Shown: piece by piece, positions 52,625-61,677 of the stretch | Layout: each line of letters starts with the position of its first letter | Numbering within the stretch: position 1 is the first letter of the stretch | DNA from: Salinibacterium sp. M195 | GTDB lineage: Bacteria; Actinomycetota; Actinomycetes; Actinomycetales; Microbacteriaceae | Direction of reading: 5' to 3' | Assembly (NCBI RefSeq): GCF_019443965.1 | Contig: NZ_CP040814.1 | Span: forward strand, 1,860,001 to 1,924,000 | Length of the DNA: 64,000 bases | The notes under the pieces: model-generated | The model's database searches: none | What the model saw: only the letters and a program-made list of their open reading frames with translations | What the model was told of the DNA's origin: nothing | Made by a program: the position numbers and the translations under genes

Positions 52625-53640
52625 TGGCTAGCTTTGCGAAGTTCGGCAACGACCTATACACCGGAGAACGATCGATCAACTTCATCGGTCGTCGCAAGAT
52701 CTGGTTCATTCTTGCGGCTGCCCTCATCGCAGTTTCGGTCATCGTGCCCGTGCTGCGCGGCGGCTTCGTTTTTGGCATCGAGTTCACTGGTGGATCACAG
52801 TTCCAGATTGATTCGGTTTCTGCTCTCGCTGATCCCGAAACCAATGCCGACGCTCAAGATCTGGCAACCGAGACTGTCGTCGAGGTCGTTGCTGACGCTG
52901 ATCCGAAAATAACCGTCGTTGGCACGGACTCACTGCGGGTCCAGACTGAGCAGCTCGAACCTGATGAATCGAATTCGGTGCGTGATGCCCTAGCTGGTGC
53001 ATTCAACGTCGATAACGATCAAGTCGCCGCTTCGTTCGTCGGCCCTTCTTGGGGAGCAGATATCACCAGCTCGGCGCTTCGGGCGTTGCTGGTCTTTCTC
53101 GCCCTCGCTGCCGTCATGATGGCGATCTACTTCCGTACCTGGAAGATGTCGATAGCCGCGATGATTGCTCTGCTTCACGACATCGTTATTACCGCAGGAG
53201 TATACGGAATCCTCGGATTCGAGATTACTCCGTCGGCCGTGATCGGGTTCCTCACCATCTTGGGCTTCTCGCTTTATGACACGGTGGTGGTGTTCGACAA
53301 GATCCGGGAGAATACGTCGGAGGACGGGTCAGAATCGCGCCGTACGTTCGGTGAGTCCGTGAACTTGGCCGTGAATCAGACCCTCGTGCGTTCTATTAAC
53401 ACTGGAGTTGTTGCAGCTCTACCCGTTGGCGCGATTTTGTTCATCGGCGCCTACGTACTCGGGGCCGGAACGTTGCGGGATATCGCTCTCGCGCTCTTCA
53501 TTGGAATCATCGTTGGCACATACTCCACGATTTTCATTGCAGCGCCGCTATACGCGCAATTCCGACAGAATGAGCCCGAAATCCTTAGCCGCACCAAACG
53601 TCTGACTGCTTCGCGTGCTGCAGACAAGGACGGCAAGTAG
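52624..53640 (+). CDS. secF: protein translocase subunit SecF
   Basis: 338 residues with six membrane helices. Start GRRKIWFILAA and GIEFTGGSQFQI, then the conserved LYDTVVVFDKIREN of the proton pathway. The ATG overlaps the secD stop (ATGA), so the pair is translationally coupled. Followed by a U-less hairpin. Confidence 0.96.
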   Translation: MASFAKFGNDLYTGERSINFIGRRKIWFILAAALIAVSVIVPVLRGGFVFGIEFTGGSQFQIDSVSALADPETNADAQDLATETVVEVVADADPKITVVGTDSLRVQTEQLEPDESNSVRDALAGAFNVDNDQVAASFVGPSWGADITSSALRALLVFLALAAVMMAIYFRTWKMSIAAMIALLHDIVITAGVYGILGFEITPSAVIGFLTILGFSLYDTVVVFDKIRENTSEDGSESRRTFGESVNLAVNQTLVRSINTGVVAALPVGAILFIGAYVLGAGTLRDIALALFIGIIVGTYSTIFIAAPLYAQFRQNEPEILSRTKRLTASRAADKDGK

Positions 53641-53649
53641 CCAGAATGG

Positions 53650-53673
53650 GCGAACGTAGATTTCTGCGTTCGC
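53650..53673 (+). terminator. hairpin after secF
   Basis: GCGAACG (53650-53656) pairs with CGTTCGC (53667-53673) ten bases after the stop codon. No U-tract follows, so it would be a U-less terminator or RNA stabiliser. Confidence 0.4.
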
Positions 53674-53727
53674 AGGTGGGGGCGTGCGCCAGCATCGCTA
53701 GTGGCGTTCGCGCGTCAGCAGACGTTC

Positions 53728-53733
53728 TAGAAT
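53728..53733 (+). promoter_or_regulatory. rel -10 box
   Basis: TAGAAT, with transcription expected near 53740. It leaves a very short leader just long enough for the AGGAGG ribosome-binding site at 53740-53745. No clear -35. Confidence 0.5.
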
Positions 53734-53752
53734 TGGTCTAGGAGGTAGTGGT

Positions 53753-55999
53753 ATGAGTGAATCACCACAGTCGGCTGCCTCATTCCGTGCGCTGCTGCCA
53801 AGAATTTTCTCTCGGGCGCAGCCCGCCGGCGCCGTAGAGAACCTACTGCGCACGGTAAAGACTCACCATCCCAAAGCTAATCTTGCGCTCATCGAGCGTG
53901 CTTATGCGGTAGCATTTCGCGCTCACGATGGTCAAAAGCGCAAGAGCGGTGAGCCTTACATTACCCACCCTGTTGCCGTGGCTCAGATTTTAGCTGAACT
54001 CGGAATCGGCGAGAAGACCATAGCGGCCGCGCTGCTCCATGACACGGTCGAGGACACCGCGTACTCGCTCGACGAGCTGAGGGTTGAGTTCGGCGACGAA
54101 ATAGCCATGCTCGTTGACGGCGTGACCAAACTCGACAAGGTCAAGTACGGCGACAGCGCTCAGGCAGAGACCGTGCGCAAAATGATCGTTGCAATGTCTA
54201 AAGACATTCGCGTTCTAGTTATTAAGCTTGCCGATCGCCTCCACAACGCCCGCACGTGGGGCTTTGTTCCTCAGCAGTCTGCCGCGCGCAAGGCTCAAGA
54301 AACACTGGAGATTTACGCGCCGCTAGCTCATAGACTCGGAATTCAAGCGATTAAGATTGAGCTCGAAGACCTTTCCTTCGCTGTCTTGCACCCCAAGATC
54401 TATGTGGAGATCGATAGTCTCGTCAGCAAGCGGACGCCCATGCGAGACGAGTTCGTTAAAGACGTCATCGCGTCGGTAAACGATGACCTCAAGACTTCGC
54501 GCATCAAGGGATCGGTGGCTGGTCGACCAAAACAGTACTACTCGATTTATCAGAAGATGATCGTTCGCGGTCGCGAATTTGATGAAATCTATGACCTGGT
54601 CGGTATTCGTGTTCTCGTGAACTCCGTTCGTGACTGTTACGCCGTCCTCGGATCGATTCATGCGCGGTGGACGCCGATTCCTGGTCGGTTTAAGGACTAC
54701 ATCGCGACTCCTAAGTTCAATCTCTATCAATCGCTCCACACCACGGTGATGGGCCCTCAAGGGCGCGCTGTTGAGATCCAGATCCGAACAAACGAGATGC
54801 ACCACCGGGCTGAGTTTGGTGTTGCTGCGCATTGGAAGTACAAGGACCGCGCTGCAGGAAAAATCGCGGATTCGGGGTCGGTCGATAACGACATGGCGTG
54901 GCTCGCTCACATCACTGATTGGCAAGCCGAAACCTCGGACCCTGGTGAGTTTCTTGAGTCGCTCAGGTTTGAGATAGGCGCCAAGGAGGTCTACGTTTTC
55001 ACCCCTCAGGGAAGGGTAATCGGCCTTCCGGCAGGGGCGACGCCGGTGGACTTTGCCTACGCTGTTCACACGGAAATCGGACATCGCACCATGGGTGCGA
55101 AAGTGAATGGTCGCCTTGTTCCGCTGGAGACGGCTCTAACGAGCGGCGACTCGGTCGAAGTTTTCACCTCCAAGAGCCCAGATGCTGCCCCGAGCCAGGA
55201 CTGGCTTGGCTTTGTTAAGAGCACTCGAGCGCGAAACAAGATTCGCGCATGGTTCACCAAAGAACGCCGAGATGAGGCGATCGAGCAGGGCAAAGACGCC
55301 ATCGCGCGGGCGATGCGCAAGCAGAACATGCCGCTACAAAAACTGATGAGCCAGGGATCGTTTGGCGAGCTCGCGGCAACGATGCGCTACGACGATGTCA
55401 CGGCACTGTATGCGGCCGTTGGCGAAGGCCATATTTCGACACAATCGGTGATTGAAAAACTGGTCGCGTCGTTGAGCACCGGCACAGAAGAAGACGAAGG
55501 TGAGCTTGCTTTCCCCGCTGAGGGAAAGATGCGCCCGTACAAGCACTCCGATTCGGGGATACTCGTCCGTGGTGCGCCAGACATCTTGGTCAAGCTTGCT
55601 CGGTGTTGCACGCCAGTACCTGGAGACGAGGTCGTCGGATTCGTTACTCGCGGTGCGGGCGTCTCGGTGCACCGTGCAGATTGTAAGAACGTTCAGTCGC
55701 TTCTAGACGAACCGGAACGCATGATCGACGTTGAGTGGGCGCCGACATCCAAGAGTCTCTTTCTCGTACAGATTCAGGTTGAGGCCCTTGATCGCGCTGG
55801 ACTGTTGTCTGATATCACGAAGGTGCTCAGCGAGACTCACGTCAACATCCTCTCCGCTACGGTCAACACCTCAAACGCTCGACTCGCGATCAGCAAGTTC
55901 GTGTTCGAGATGGGCGACACGACGCACCTAGACCGTGTTCTTAACGCGGTGCGCCGCGTGGACGCCGTCTATGACGTGTACCGCGTAAACAGCGGTTAG
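53753..55999 (+). CDS. rel: bifunctional (p)ppGpp synthetase/hydrolase
   Basis: 748-residue long RelA/SpoT homolog controlling the stringent response. The N-terminal HD hydrolase is intact (THPVAVAQIL; LLHDTVEDT near 94-102), the synthetase domain has RFKDYIATPKFNLYQSLHT (about 311-330), then TGS (about 411-470), the zinc-finger/CC region (LARCCTPVPGDEVVG) and the ACT/RRM domain (about 666-748). Both activities should be present. Strong AGGAGG seven bases before the ATG. Its stop overlaps the convergent AbiEi-like gene by four bases. Confidence 0.96.
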   Translation: MSESPQSAASFRALLPRIFSRAQPAGAVENLLRTVKTHHPKANLALIERAYAVAFRAHDGQKRKSGEPYITHPVAVAQILAELGIGEKTIAAALLHDTVEDTAYSLDELRVEFGDEIAMLVDGVTKLDKVKYGDSAQAETVRKMIVAMSKDIRVLVIKLADRLHNARTWGFVPQQSAARKAQETLEIYAPLAHRLGIQAIKIELEDLSFAVLHPKIYVEIDSLVSKRTPMRDEFVKDVIASVNDDLKTSRIKGSVAGRPKQYYSIYQKMIVRGREFDEIYDLVGIRVLVNSVRDCYAVLGSIHARWTPIPGRFKDYIATPKFNLYQSLHTTVMGPQGRAVEIQIRTNEMHHRAEFGVAAHWKYKDRAAGKIADSGSVDNDMAWLAHITDWQAETSDPGEFLESLRFEIGAKEVYVFTPQGRVIGLPAGATPVDFAYAVHTEIGHRTMGAKVNGRLVPLETALTSGDSVEVFTSKSPDAAPSQDWLGFVKSTRARNKIRAWFTKERRDEAIEQGKDAIARAMRKQNMPLQKLMSQGSFGELAATMRYDDVTALYAAVGEGHISTQSVIEKLVASLSTGTEEDEGELAFPAEGKMRPYKHSDSGILVRGAPDILVKLARCCTPVPGDEVVGFVTRGAGVSVHRADCKNVQSLLDEPERMIDVEWAPTSKSLFLVQIQVEALDRAGLLSDITKVLSETHVNILSATVNTSNARLAISKFVFEMGDTTHLDRVLNAVRRVDAVYDVYRVNSG

Positions 56000-56568
56000 C
56001 CGGCGACGGCGTCACTCGGGATCGCACAAATTTGCGCTAGTCGTTCGAGCGCGATTCTTTTCTGCGGCAGGTTGCGTCGAGCCGAGAGTACGTCGGAACA
56101 CGATGCATGGTCGAGCCTGCCATCCGCCATCAGGATCTTGATCGCTGAGCTCTCGCGATCTCCGAATGTTTCACTGAACCGCAGCAGATCGATGACGGTG
56201 CGCAATCGCGAGGTAACGCTCACGCCGGCGACGGTGTCTATCTCGTCAGCAGAGACAACGACCTCGCGTAGCGTGGCGTGAAGGCTCGCGTGCGGTCGAG
56301 TTCGTGCACCGATGGCGACACAGAGTTGATGACGCTGTGGGGGATAGGTGAGCGCGCCCCAGACCCACGCCGCGCTGAGTCGTTCTGCGATGATTCTTGG
56401 GTCGAGCACTAAGCCCAACGATTGCGCGCGCAGATGAATAGTTTCGAATTCGTCGATCGCGCAAAAGGATTGATCGAGCGCATAGAGTTCTCCGTCTAGC
56501 ACAGCGCATTGGAGCTCCGCTAAAGGAAGATCGAGAGCACTAAGTACCGGAGGCAGTCGTGGTGTCAT
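55996..56568 (-). CDS. AbiEi-antitoxin-like protein (orphan)
   Basis: 190 residues. The second half (SVTSRLRTVIDLLRF; ESSAIKILMADGRLDHASCSDVLSARR) resembles the C-terminal part of actinobacterial proteins annotated as AbiEi-family antitoxins of type IV systems. The N-terminal part is not recognisable, and there is no DUF559 nuclease domain. No nucleotidyltransferase toxin (AbiEii) lies beside it, so it does not form an evident toxin-antitoxin pair. The assignment is tentative. Stop overlaps rel by four bases. Confidence 0.55.
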   Translation of the reverse strand: MTPRLPPVLSALDLPLAELQCAVLDGELYALDQSFCAIDEFETIHLRAQSLGLVLDPRIIAERLSAAWVWGALTYPPQRHQLCVAIGARTRPHASLHATLREVVVSADEIDTVAGVSVTSRLRTVIDLLRFSETFGDRESSAIKILMADGRLDHASCSDVLSARRNLPQKRIALERLAQICAIPSDAVAG

Positions 56569-56607
56569 GCCCTAATCGTGCAGGCACCACGACGCCGCTG
56601 GTGGGGT

Positions 56608-56640
56608 CACGCCTCTTCAGTGGACAAACTGAATGGCGTG
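56608..56640 (-). terminator. hairpin after the DUF349 gene
   Basis: CACGCC/GGCGTG (56608-56613 with 56635-56640) and TTCAGT/ACTGAA (56616-56621 with 56628-56633) form two stacked 6-bp stems separated by a small bulge, 12 bases past the DUF349 stop. No U-tract on the minus strand; U-less terminator likely. Confidence 0.55.
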
Positions 56641-56651
56641 TGGACAGTGTG

Positions 56652-57881
56652 CTACTTGAGTGCGCTGAGCCAGGCCTTGCGTGCGTCGAGTGCATCCTGA
56701 GCTGCCGCAATTTTTTTTGCGTCTCCGGTGGCTTGTGCTTCGGCAAGTTCAGCTTCCAACTTGGCGATCGCATCGTGAAGTTGGCCCAAGAACCCTTCAG
56801 AACGCTCTTGGCGTTCGGGGTTACTCTTGTTCCAGTGGTCTTCATCGAGCTTGCGTACGGCCGTCTCGACCTTACGAAGCCGTTCTTCAGCAACCTTGAT
56901 CTTGTCGCGAGGAACCTTGCCGATCTCGTCCCAACGCTTCTGGATCGAGAGCAATGACTTTTTGGCCTGAGCGCGATCAGTCGCTGATACGAGAGGCTCG
57001 GCCTCGTCAAGCAAAGCTTTCTTCAGCTCCCAGTTGGCGGTGAACTCAACGTTATCTTGAGCGTCAACTTCGGATTTCGCGGCATAAAGAACATCGCCAG
57101 CTTGCTTGAACTTAGCCCACAAGGCGTCGTCGAACTTCTTTCCCGCGCGACCAGCGGCTTTCCAGCGGTCGAGGAGACGCCGGTAGGCAGGGATGGCATC
57201 CACGCCTTGCGAGACGAGAGCTTCTGCCTCATCGACAAGAATTTGTTTGTCCGCACGTGCTTGCTTGTGTGCGGAATCGAGTTCTGCGAAAAATGCGCGA
57301 CGGTTTGTATCTATGGTGCTGCGTGCGGCGCGGAATCTCTTCCACAAGTCATTTGCATCGCTCTTGGGGAGCCGAGGGCCATCAGCCTGGTGCGCTTTCC
57401 ACCGAGCGAAGATGTCGTCGATCTGGGCGGTAACTTGCTTCCACTGAGCCTTAGCGGGGTCTGCCGCGGCGAGGGTTTCAGCTTCAACGACGAGAGCAGC
57501 GCGCACGGCGGTGGCCTCTGCGATGGCTATTTTTGCTTCTTCGCTTTGCTTCTCAGTCAGCTTGGAGACTGAGCCGCCGAGAGCTTCAACGCGCGTAGAG
57601 AGAGCAGCGAGATCGCCAACAGCGTTGGCGGTAGCGATGGACTCTTTGAGCGCAGCGATCGCTTTAGAAACGTCTGCCGCAGGGGCGCCGTTCTTGACGC
57701 GCTGCTCGAGCAGCGTTACTTGGCCTGCTAGCTCATGGTATTTGCGTGTGAAGTAGGCCAAAGCTTCGGCGGGTGTTCCGTCGGGGTATTGACCGACTTC
57801 GCGTTCGCCAGCTGCTTCTTTTACAAAGACGGTACCCGTCTCGTCGACGCGTCCCCACTCGTTCTGCTCCTGTGTAGCCAA
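56652..57881 (-). CDS. DUF349 domain protein
   Basis: 409 residues, mostly alpha-helical with several DUF349 repeats (QIDDIFARWKAHQ; RRLLDRWKAAGRAGKKFDDALWAKFKQAGD; IQKRWDEIGKVPRDK). DUF349 proteins are proposed RNA-binding or ribosome-associated factors. Starts with TTG (MATQEQ) after AGGTGAAG. A coiled coil covers residues about 340-405. On the same strand as the cyclophilin gene upstream (86-base gap), as is common in actinobacteria. Confidence 0.88.
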   Translation of the reverse strand: MATQEQNEWGRVDETGTVFVKEAAGEREVGQYPDGTPAEALAYFTRKYHELAGQVTLLEQRVKNGAPAADVSKAIAALKESIATANAVGDLAALSTRVEALGGSVSKLTEKQSEEAKIAIAEATAVRAALVVEAETLAAADPAKAQWKQVTAQIDDIFARWKAHQADGPRLPKSDANDLWKRFRAARSTIDTNRRAFFAELDSAHKQARADKQILVDEAEALVSQGVDAIPAYRRLLDRWKAAGRAGKKFDDALWAKFKQAGDVLYAAKSEVDAQDNVEFTANWELKKALLDEAEPLVSATDRAQAKKSLLSIQKRWDEIGKVPRDKIKVAEERLRKVETAVRKLDEDHWNKSNPERQERSEGFLGQLHDAIAKLEAELAEAQATGDAKKIAAAQDALDARKAWLSALK

Positions 57882-57966
57882 TTACTTCACCTTGCTGCTT
57901 ATGCCGGAAGCCGCTGCCCGGGTGAACCCAAGCTTAGGACAACCGCGCTCACGATCGTTGACGCTG

Positions 57967-58761
57967 TTACTGGATCGTGAAGCCCGTGATGCTTGTGGCA
58001 ATCACCGGGGCCCCATCTTCGGCATCATCAACGATGCCACCAGCGATGATCTCCGATTGGAGGGCATCGAGGCCAGAGACGACTTTACCGACAATGCTGT
58101 AGCCGCCGGCGGTGTCGTCAGGAATGATTGCATCGTCAAAAACGATGAAGAATTGGCGACCGTTGGAGAAAGCGTTGTCGCCGGTGCGCGCCATAGCGAT
58201 CGTGCCTGCGGGGTAGAACCCGCCGACGCCCGCATTCTCGATCGGGCCATAGGCGTAGTCGGGATCGCTTGCGCCGGTTCCGTCAAGCGACCCGCACTGA
58301 ATCAGCCCAGCGTTTTCGGTCTTTACGACACGGTGGCAGGTCGTTCCGACGTAGTAGTCGTTTGCGATCGAGTCAACAATTGATGCAACCGATTGGGGCG
58401 CTGTTGCGCCGTCAAGCTCGATGCCAAGTGCGACGTCATTGAGCGTGAGATCACCGGTCCAGATGCGGTCCTCGGCCAGCGTGGCTTCCGGTACTGCGCC
58501 GACATTCTGCTGCTCGGTCGCGGAAGGATCTTCTGTGAACGACGGAGCTGGTTCTGGCATTCCGGGCCCGGCGCTGAAGTAGAACACCTGTGCGGTTGAG
58601 ACAAGCGCAATCACAATGAGGCCAACACCGATGGCGAGAACGTTGTCGCGTTTGCGTCGCGCAAGGGTCCCTTCATGGACAGCGTTGCGGGCTGAATAGT
58701 GGCGCAGGCGTTCCCGAGCTACTTTTTGCTCACGTGAATGCTTCTTGCTCGATGCCACCAT
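57967..58761 (-). CDS. membrane-anchored cyclophilin-type peptidyl-prolyl isomerase
   Basis: 264 residues. A basic cytosolic N-terminus (1-39) and one membrane helix (about 42-65) place an extracytoplasmic cyclophilin domain (about 100-264) outside. The catalytic arginine is in TCHRVV and the QFFIVF motif is kept; the GLIQCGSLDGTGAS loop is the actinobacterial form. It should assist folding of exported proteins. AAGGAG fits either the ATG at 58761 or, better spaced, the GTG one codon later. Confidence 0.9.
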   Translation of the reverse strand: MVASSKKHSREQKVARERLRHYSARNAVHEGTLARRKRDNVLAIGVGLIVIALVSTAQVFYFSAGPGMPEPAPSFTEDPSATEQQNVGAVPEATLAEDRIWTGDLTLNDVALGIELDGATAPQSVASIVDSIANDYYVGTTCHRVVKTENAGLIQCGSLDGTGASDPDYAYGPIENAGVGGFYPAGTIAMARTGDNAFSNGRQFFIVFDDAIIPDDTAGGYSIVGKVVSGLDALQSEIIAGGIVDDAEDGAPVIATSITGFTIQ

Positions 58762-58901
58762 TACTCCTTGAAGATGTACGGATTTCTCCGCTGTCGTAGG
58801 AACGCCACACTGAACCTTACGGTCTCGTGCGAATCTCGACCAAACGCCACGGCGTTCGACGCGTGAGCGAGTGTGCTGCGTTCTCGGTCGGTACAGACGA
58901 T

Positions 58902-58907
58902 TAGCAT
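58902..58907 (+). promoter_or_regulatory. -10 box of a leaderless rarA transcript
   Basis: TAGCAT six bases before the ATG at 58914; no ribosome-binding site. Confidence 0.55.
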
Positions 58908-58913
58908 TAGGTT

Positions 58914-60245
58914 ATGGATGCTTCCGCGACACTTCACAGCGGAGCTACGCCGCTCGCCGTGCGCATGCGTCCGCTAGAACTCGACGAGATAGTCGGACAA
59001 AAACACTTACTGCAGCGCGGATCGCCGCTGATGACCCTCGCCTCAGATGCGGGTGGTAGTCACGGATCAGCGTCCATTATCTTGTGGGGCCCTCCCGGAA
59101 CCGGCAAGACAACAATTGCTAAGGCCATCGCGCGGGGATCTCAGCGCAAGTTCGTTGAGCTCTCTGCAGTGACCGCCGGGGTGAAGGACGTGCGCCAAAC
59201 CATCGAGGAGGCGCTCACCGCACGCGACCTCTATGGGGTGTCGACCGTGCTCTTCCTCGACGAGATTCATCGATTCAGCAAAGCGCAACAGGATGCCTTG
59301 TTGCCTGGAGTTGAGAACGGCTGGATCATCCTGATTGCGGCGACAACAGAGAACCCCTCTTTCTCCGTCATTTCTCCGCTTCTCTCGCGGTCTCTGCTCT
59401 TGACACTCAACCAGCTCGACGATGAAGACCTAGGAGAGTTGGTTGACCGTGCCGTCACGGATGCGCGGGGTCTCAAGGGGGCAGTCGTTCTTGAACCAGA
59501 GGCTCGTGCGCTGCTCGTGCGCCTTTCCTCCGGCGATGCGCGACGAGCTCTGACTGCCCTCGAGGCCTCGGCGGTTTCTGCCTCTAACGATGATGATGCG
59601 AAATCTCCGGCTGTCGTCACTGCCGAACATGTGGCGAATGCGGTTGATAGAGCCCTGTTGCGCTACGACCGTCAAGGTGACGAACACTACGACGTCATTA
59701 GTGCCTTTATTAAGTCCGTTCGCGGTTCAGACGTCGATGCGGCAATCCACTATTTAGCTCGAATGATTGAGGCGGGCGAAGACCCACGGTTTATCGCCAG
59801 ACGAATCATTATTAGTGCGGCCGAAGATGTTGGCGTTGCCGACCCGCAAGCGCTCGTTATCGCGGTAGCTGCCGCAGACGCCGTGCAAATGATTGGGATG
59901 CCCGAAGGCCGCATCCCGCTGGCCGAGGCGGTGGTCTATCTCGCAACCGCGCCAAAATCAAACGCCGCCTACGTTGCGCTCGATGCCGCTATTGCCGATG
60001 TTCGCGCGGGAAAGATTGGTCGGGTGCCTAAGCCCCTCCGAGACGCCCACTACCCGGGAGCGAAGCGACTTGGCCACGGCAAAGGTTACCGATATTCCCA
60101 CGATTCTGAGTTCGGAGTCGTCACGCAGCAATATCTGCCTGATGTCTTGAAAGGCACCGAGTATTACACGCCGACTAACAACGGAAACGAACGAGAAATT
60201 TCTGCCCGTTTGGCGAAATTGCGCGAGATCATTCACGGCGATTAA
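58914..60245 (+). CDS. rarA: replication-associated recombination protein A (MgsA/RarA)
   Basis: 443-residue AAA+ ATPase of the clamp-loader group acting at stalled forks. Walker [10 protein letters not shown] (59-67), Walker [10 protein letters not shown], sensor 1 [11 protein letters not shown], and the C-terminal tetramerisation domain ([28 protein letters not shown]). Full length. Commonly precedes rpsD in actinobacteria. Confidence 0.95.
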   Translation: MDASATLHSGATPLAVRMRPLELDEIVGQKHLLQRGSPLMTLASDAGGSHGSASIILWGPPGTGKTTIAKAIARGSQRKFVELSAVTAGVKDVRQTIEEALTARDLYGVSTVLFLDEIHRFSKAQQDALLPGVENGWIILIAATTENPSFSVISPLLSRSLLLTLNQLDDEDLGELVDRAVTDARGLKGAVVLEPEARALLVRLSSGDARRALTALEASAVSASNDDDAKSPAVVTAEHVANAVDRALLRYDRQGDEHYDVISAFIKSVRGSDVDAAIHYLARMIEAGEDPRFIARRIIISAAEDVGVADPQALVIAVAAADAVQMIGMPEGRIPLAEAVVYLATAPKSNAAYVALDAAIADVRAGKIGRVPKPLRDAHYPGAKRLGHGKGYRYSHDSEFGVVTQQYLPDVLKGTEYYTPTNNGNEREISARLAKLREIIHGD

Positions 60246-60307
60246 GCCTCGTGTTCGCACGGTCTTGGATCGCGCGTCGTTTCGCGCCGGCAGCAGCGTC
60301 AGCGTGT

Positions 60308-60313
60308 TAGAGT
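60308..60313 (+). promoter_or_regulatory. candidate rpsD -10 box
   Basis: TAGAGT fits TANNNT and would give a leader of about 180 bases before the rpsD start. No strong -35 seen. Confidence 0.35.
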
Positions 60314-60336
60314 TATGTGTTCCATCGATACGGTTT

Positions 60337-60466
60337 CTGCGCGCGGCTGCAATGAAATCGAATATCGCAGAGCAAGGTCTGTAGCCGACCTGCCTCATAT
60401 TGGACCATCCCTCTACTTTCTTCTGGTGTGTTGTGTACGCGCGTTCGCGTGCGAGTAATCACCAGA
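60337..60466 (+). promoter_or_regulatory. structured rpsD leader (possible S4 autoregulatory RNA)
   Basis: Three pairings are visible: CTGCG/CGCAG (60337-60341 with 60366-60370), CGGCTGC/GTAGCCG (60344-60350 with 60381-60387, one G-U), which cross and would make a pseudoknot or alternative folds; and TCTGGTG/CACCAGA (60422-60428 with 60460-60466) with an inner ACGCG/CGCGT hairpin. The last structure ends about 25 bases before the ribosome-binding site. S4 represses its own mRNA through a pseudoknot in E. coli; no known actinobacterial family is recognised. Confidence 0.4.
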
Positions 60467-60499
60467 GTGTTCTTACTTGAATCAATCGAAAAGGATCCT

Positions 60500-61129
60500 G
60501 TGTCTACTAAGTCACGTACCCGTAGCAAGACTCGCCTGTCGCGCGCGCTGGGCATTGCCCTCACGCCGAAGGCTGCCAAGTACCTCGAAAAGCGTCCCTA
60601 TGCTCCGGGTGAGCACGGCCGCACCAAGCGCAAGCAAGACAGTGACTATGCTGTTCGTCTTCGCGAGAAGCAGCGTCTACGGGCCCAGTACGGCATCCGT
60701 GAAGCTCAGCTGAAGATTCAGTTCGAAGAAGCTCGCAAGACTGCCGGTCTGACCGGTGAGAACTTGGTTGAGCAGCTCGAAATGCGTCTCGACGCTCTGC
60801 TCGTTCGTTCGGCAATCGCTCGCACGACAGCTCAGGCTCGTCAGATGATTGTTCACCGCCACATCTTGGTTGACGGCCAGCTCGTTGACCGTCCCTCGTT
60901 CCGCGTCAAGCCGGGACAGCTCATGCACGTCAAGGCTCGCAGCGAAGGCATGGAAATTTTCCAGGTCGCCGCGGCAGGCGGACACGTGGATGTTCTTCCT
61001 AAGACTCCTGGTTACCTTGAAGTTGAAATCGACAAGCTGCAGGCACGTCTCGTACGTCGCCCCAAGCGCGCCGAGGTTCCCGTGACCTGTGAAGTTCAGC
61101 TCGTTGTTGAGTACTACGCAGCACGCTAA
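60500..61129 (+). CDS. rpsD: 30S ribosomal protein S4
   Basis: 209-residue primary 16S rRNA-binding protein that nucleates 30S assembly. The N-terminus lacks the four zinc cysteines (C-minus form). The S4 RNA-binding domain is at about 97-160 (RLDALLVRSAIARTTAQARQMIVHRHILVDG). The GTG at 60500 is chosen for AAAAGGATCCT just upstream and because mature S4 begins STKSRTRSK; the open frame extends 24 codons further into the leader. Followed by a strong terminator. Confidence 0.96.
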   Translation: MSTKSRTRSKTRLSRALGIALTPKAAKYLEKRPYAPGEHGRTKRKQDSDYAVRLREKQRLRAQYGIREAQLKIQFEEARKTAGLTGENLVEQLEMRLDALLVRSAIARTTAQARQMIVHRHILVDGQLVDRPSFRVKPGQLMHVKARSEGMEIFQVAAAGGHVDVLPKTPGYLEVEIDKLQARLVRRPKRAEVPVTCEVQLVVEYYAAR

Positions 61130-61138
61130 CTAACGTGG

Positions 61139-61170
61139 AAAGGGCCGGGGCTTTTGCCTCGGCCCTTTTT
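61139..61170 (+). terminator. rpsD terminator
   Basis: AAAGGGCCGGGG pairs with CCTCGGCCCTTT (one G-U) around a short loop and is followed by TTTTT. Confidence 0.88.
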
Positions 61171-61246
61171 CGCGTTCGGCGGGATCTCGACTCAAATGTC
61201 GAATACCGTGTAACCAACACGTTTTCTGAGACTGATCGGAGTAGCC

Positions 61247-61609
61247 ATGACTGGTGGAGATATCGCAGGGCTCATTGCGGCAGGGGTGTTTGCCATCCTC
61301 GTGGGATTGCTGGCAGTTCCTCTGCTCAAGTTGGGTCGGGTATTTGACGAAACAAGCTCCGCAATTCGTGGCGTAAGCGACAACCTCGACCCGATGCTCA
61401 GCGAGGCGACGGAGACGATCTCCGAAACCAACCGACAGCTAGCTCGTGTCGATGCGATCACTCGCAATGTCGAGGAAACTACGGGCAATGTTTCAGCGCT
61501 CGTCGCGTTAGCCGCAGCCACTGTTGGAGGCCCGTTGATCAAGATCGCCGGCCTCAGCGCGGGAGTTCGTGCCGCGGTACTGAGCCTTCGTCCACAACGC
61601 CGCCGCTAA
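61247..61609 (+). CDS. DUF948 family protein
   Basis: 120 residues. An N-terminal membrane helix (about 6-27) is followed by an amphipathic helical stretch (VFDETSSAIRGVSDNLDPM onward) and a second hydrophobic region (about 80-100). This is the DUF948 layout; function unknown. GGAG before the ATG. Between rpsD and alaS, its usual actinobacterial place. Confidence 0.85.
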   Translation: MTGGDIAGLIAAGVFAILVGLLAVPLLKLGRVFDETSSAIRGVSDNLDPMLSEATETISETNRQLARVDAITRNVEETTGNVSALVALAAATVGGPLIKIAGLSAGVRAAVLSLRPQRRR

Positions 61610-61677
61610 GCTGCGGAAACGGCCTAAGCTAGTACGGTTCGCGTGCCGTTTGTGCACCTCAATCTGAAGGAGAAATT

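Noticed and set aside
9198..53732. GTTCTAGAA occurs in both the sigA leader (9198) and the rel promoter (53724), hinting at a shared regulator.
   Set aside because: A 9-base match twice in 64 kb is weak, and at rel it is explained by the TAGAAT -10 box.
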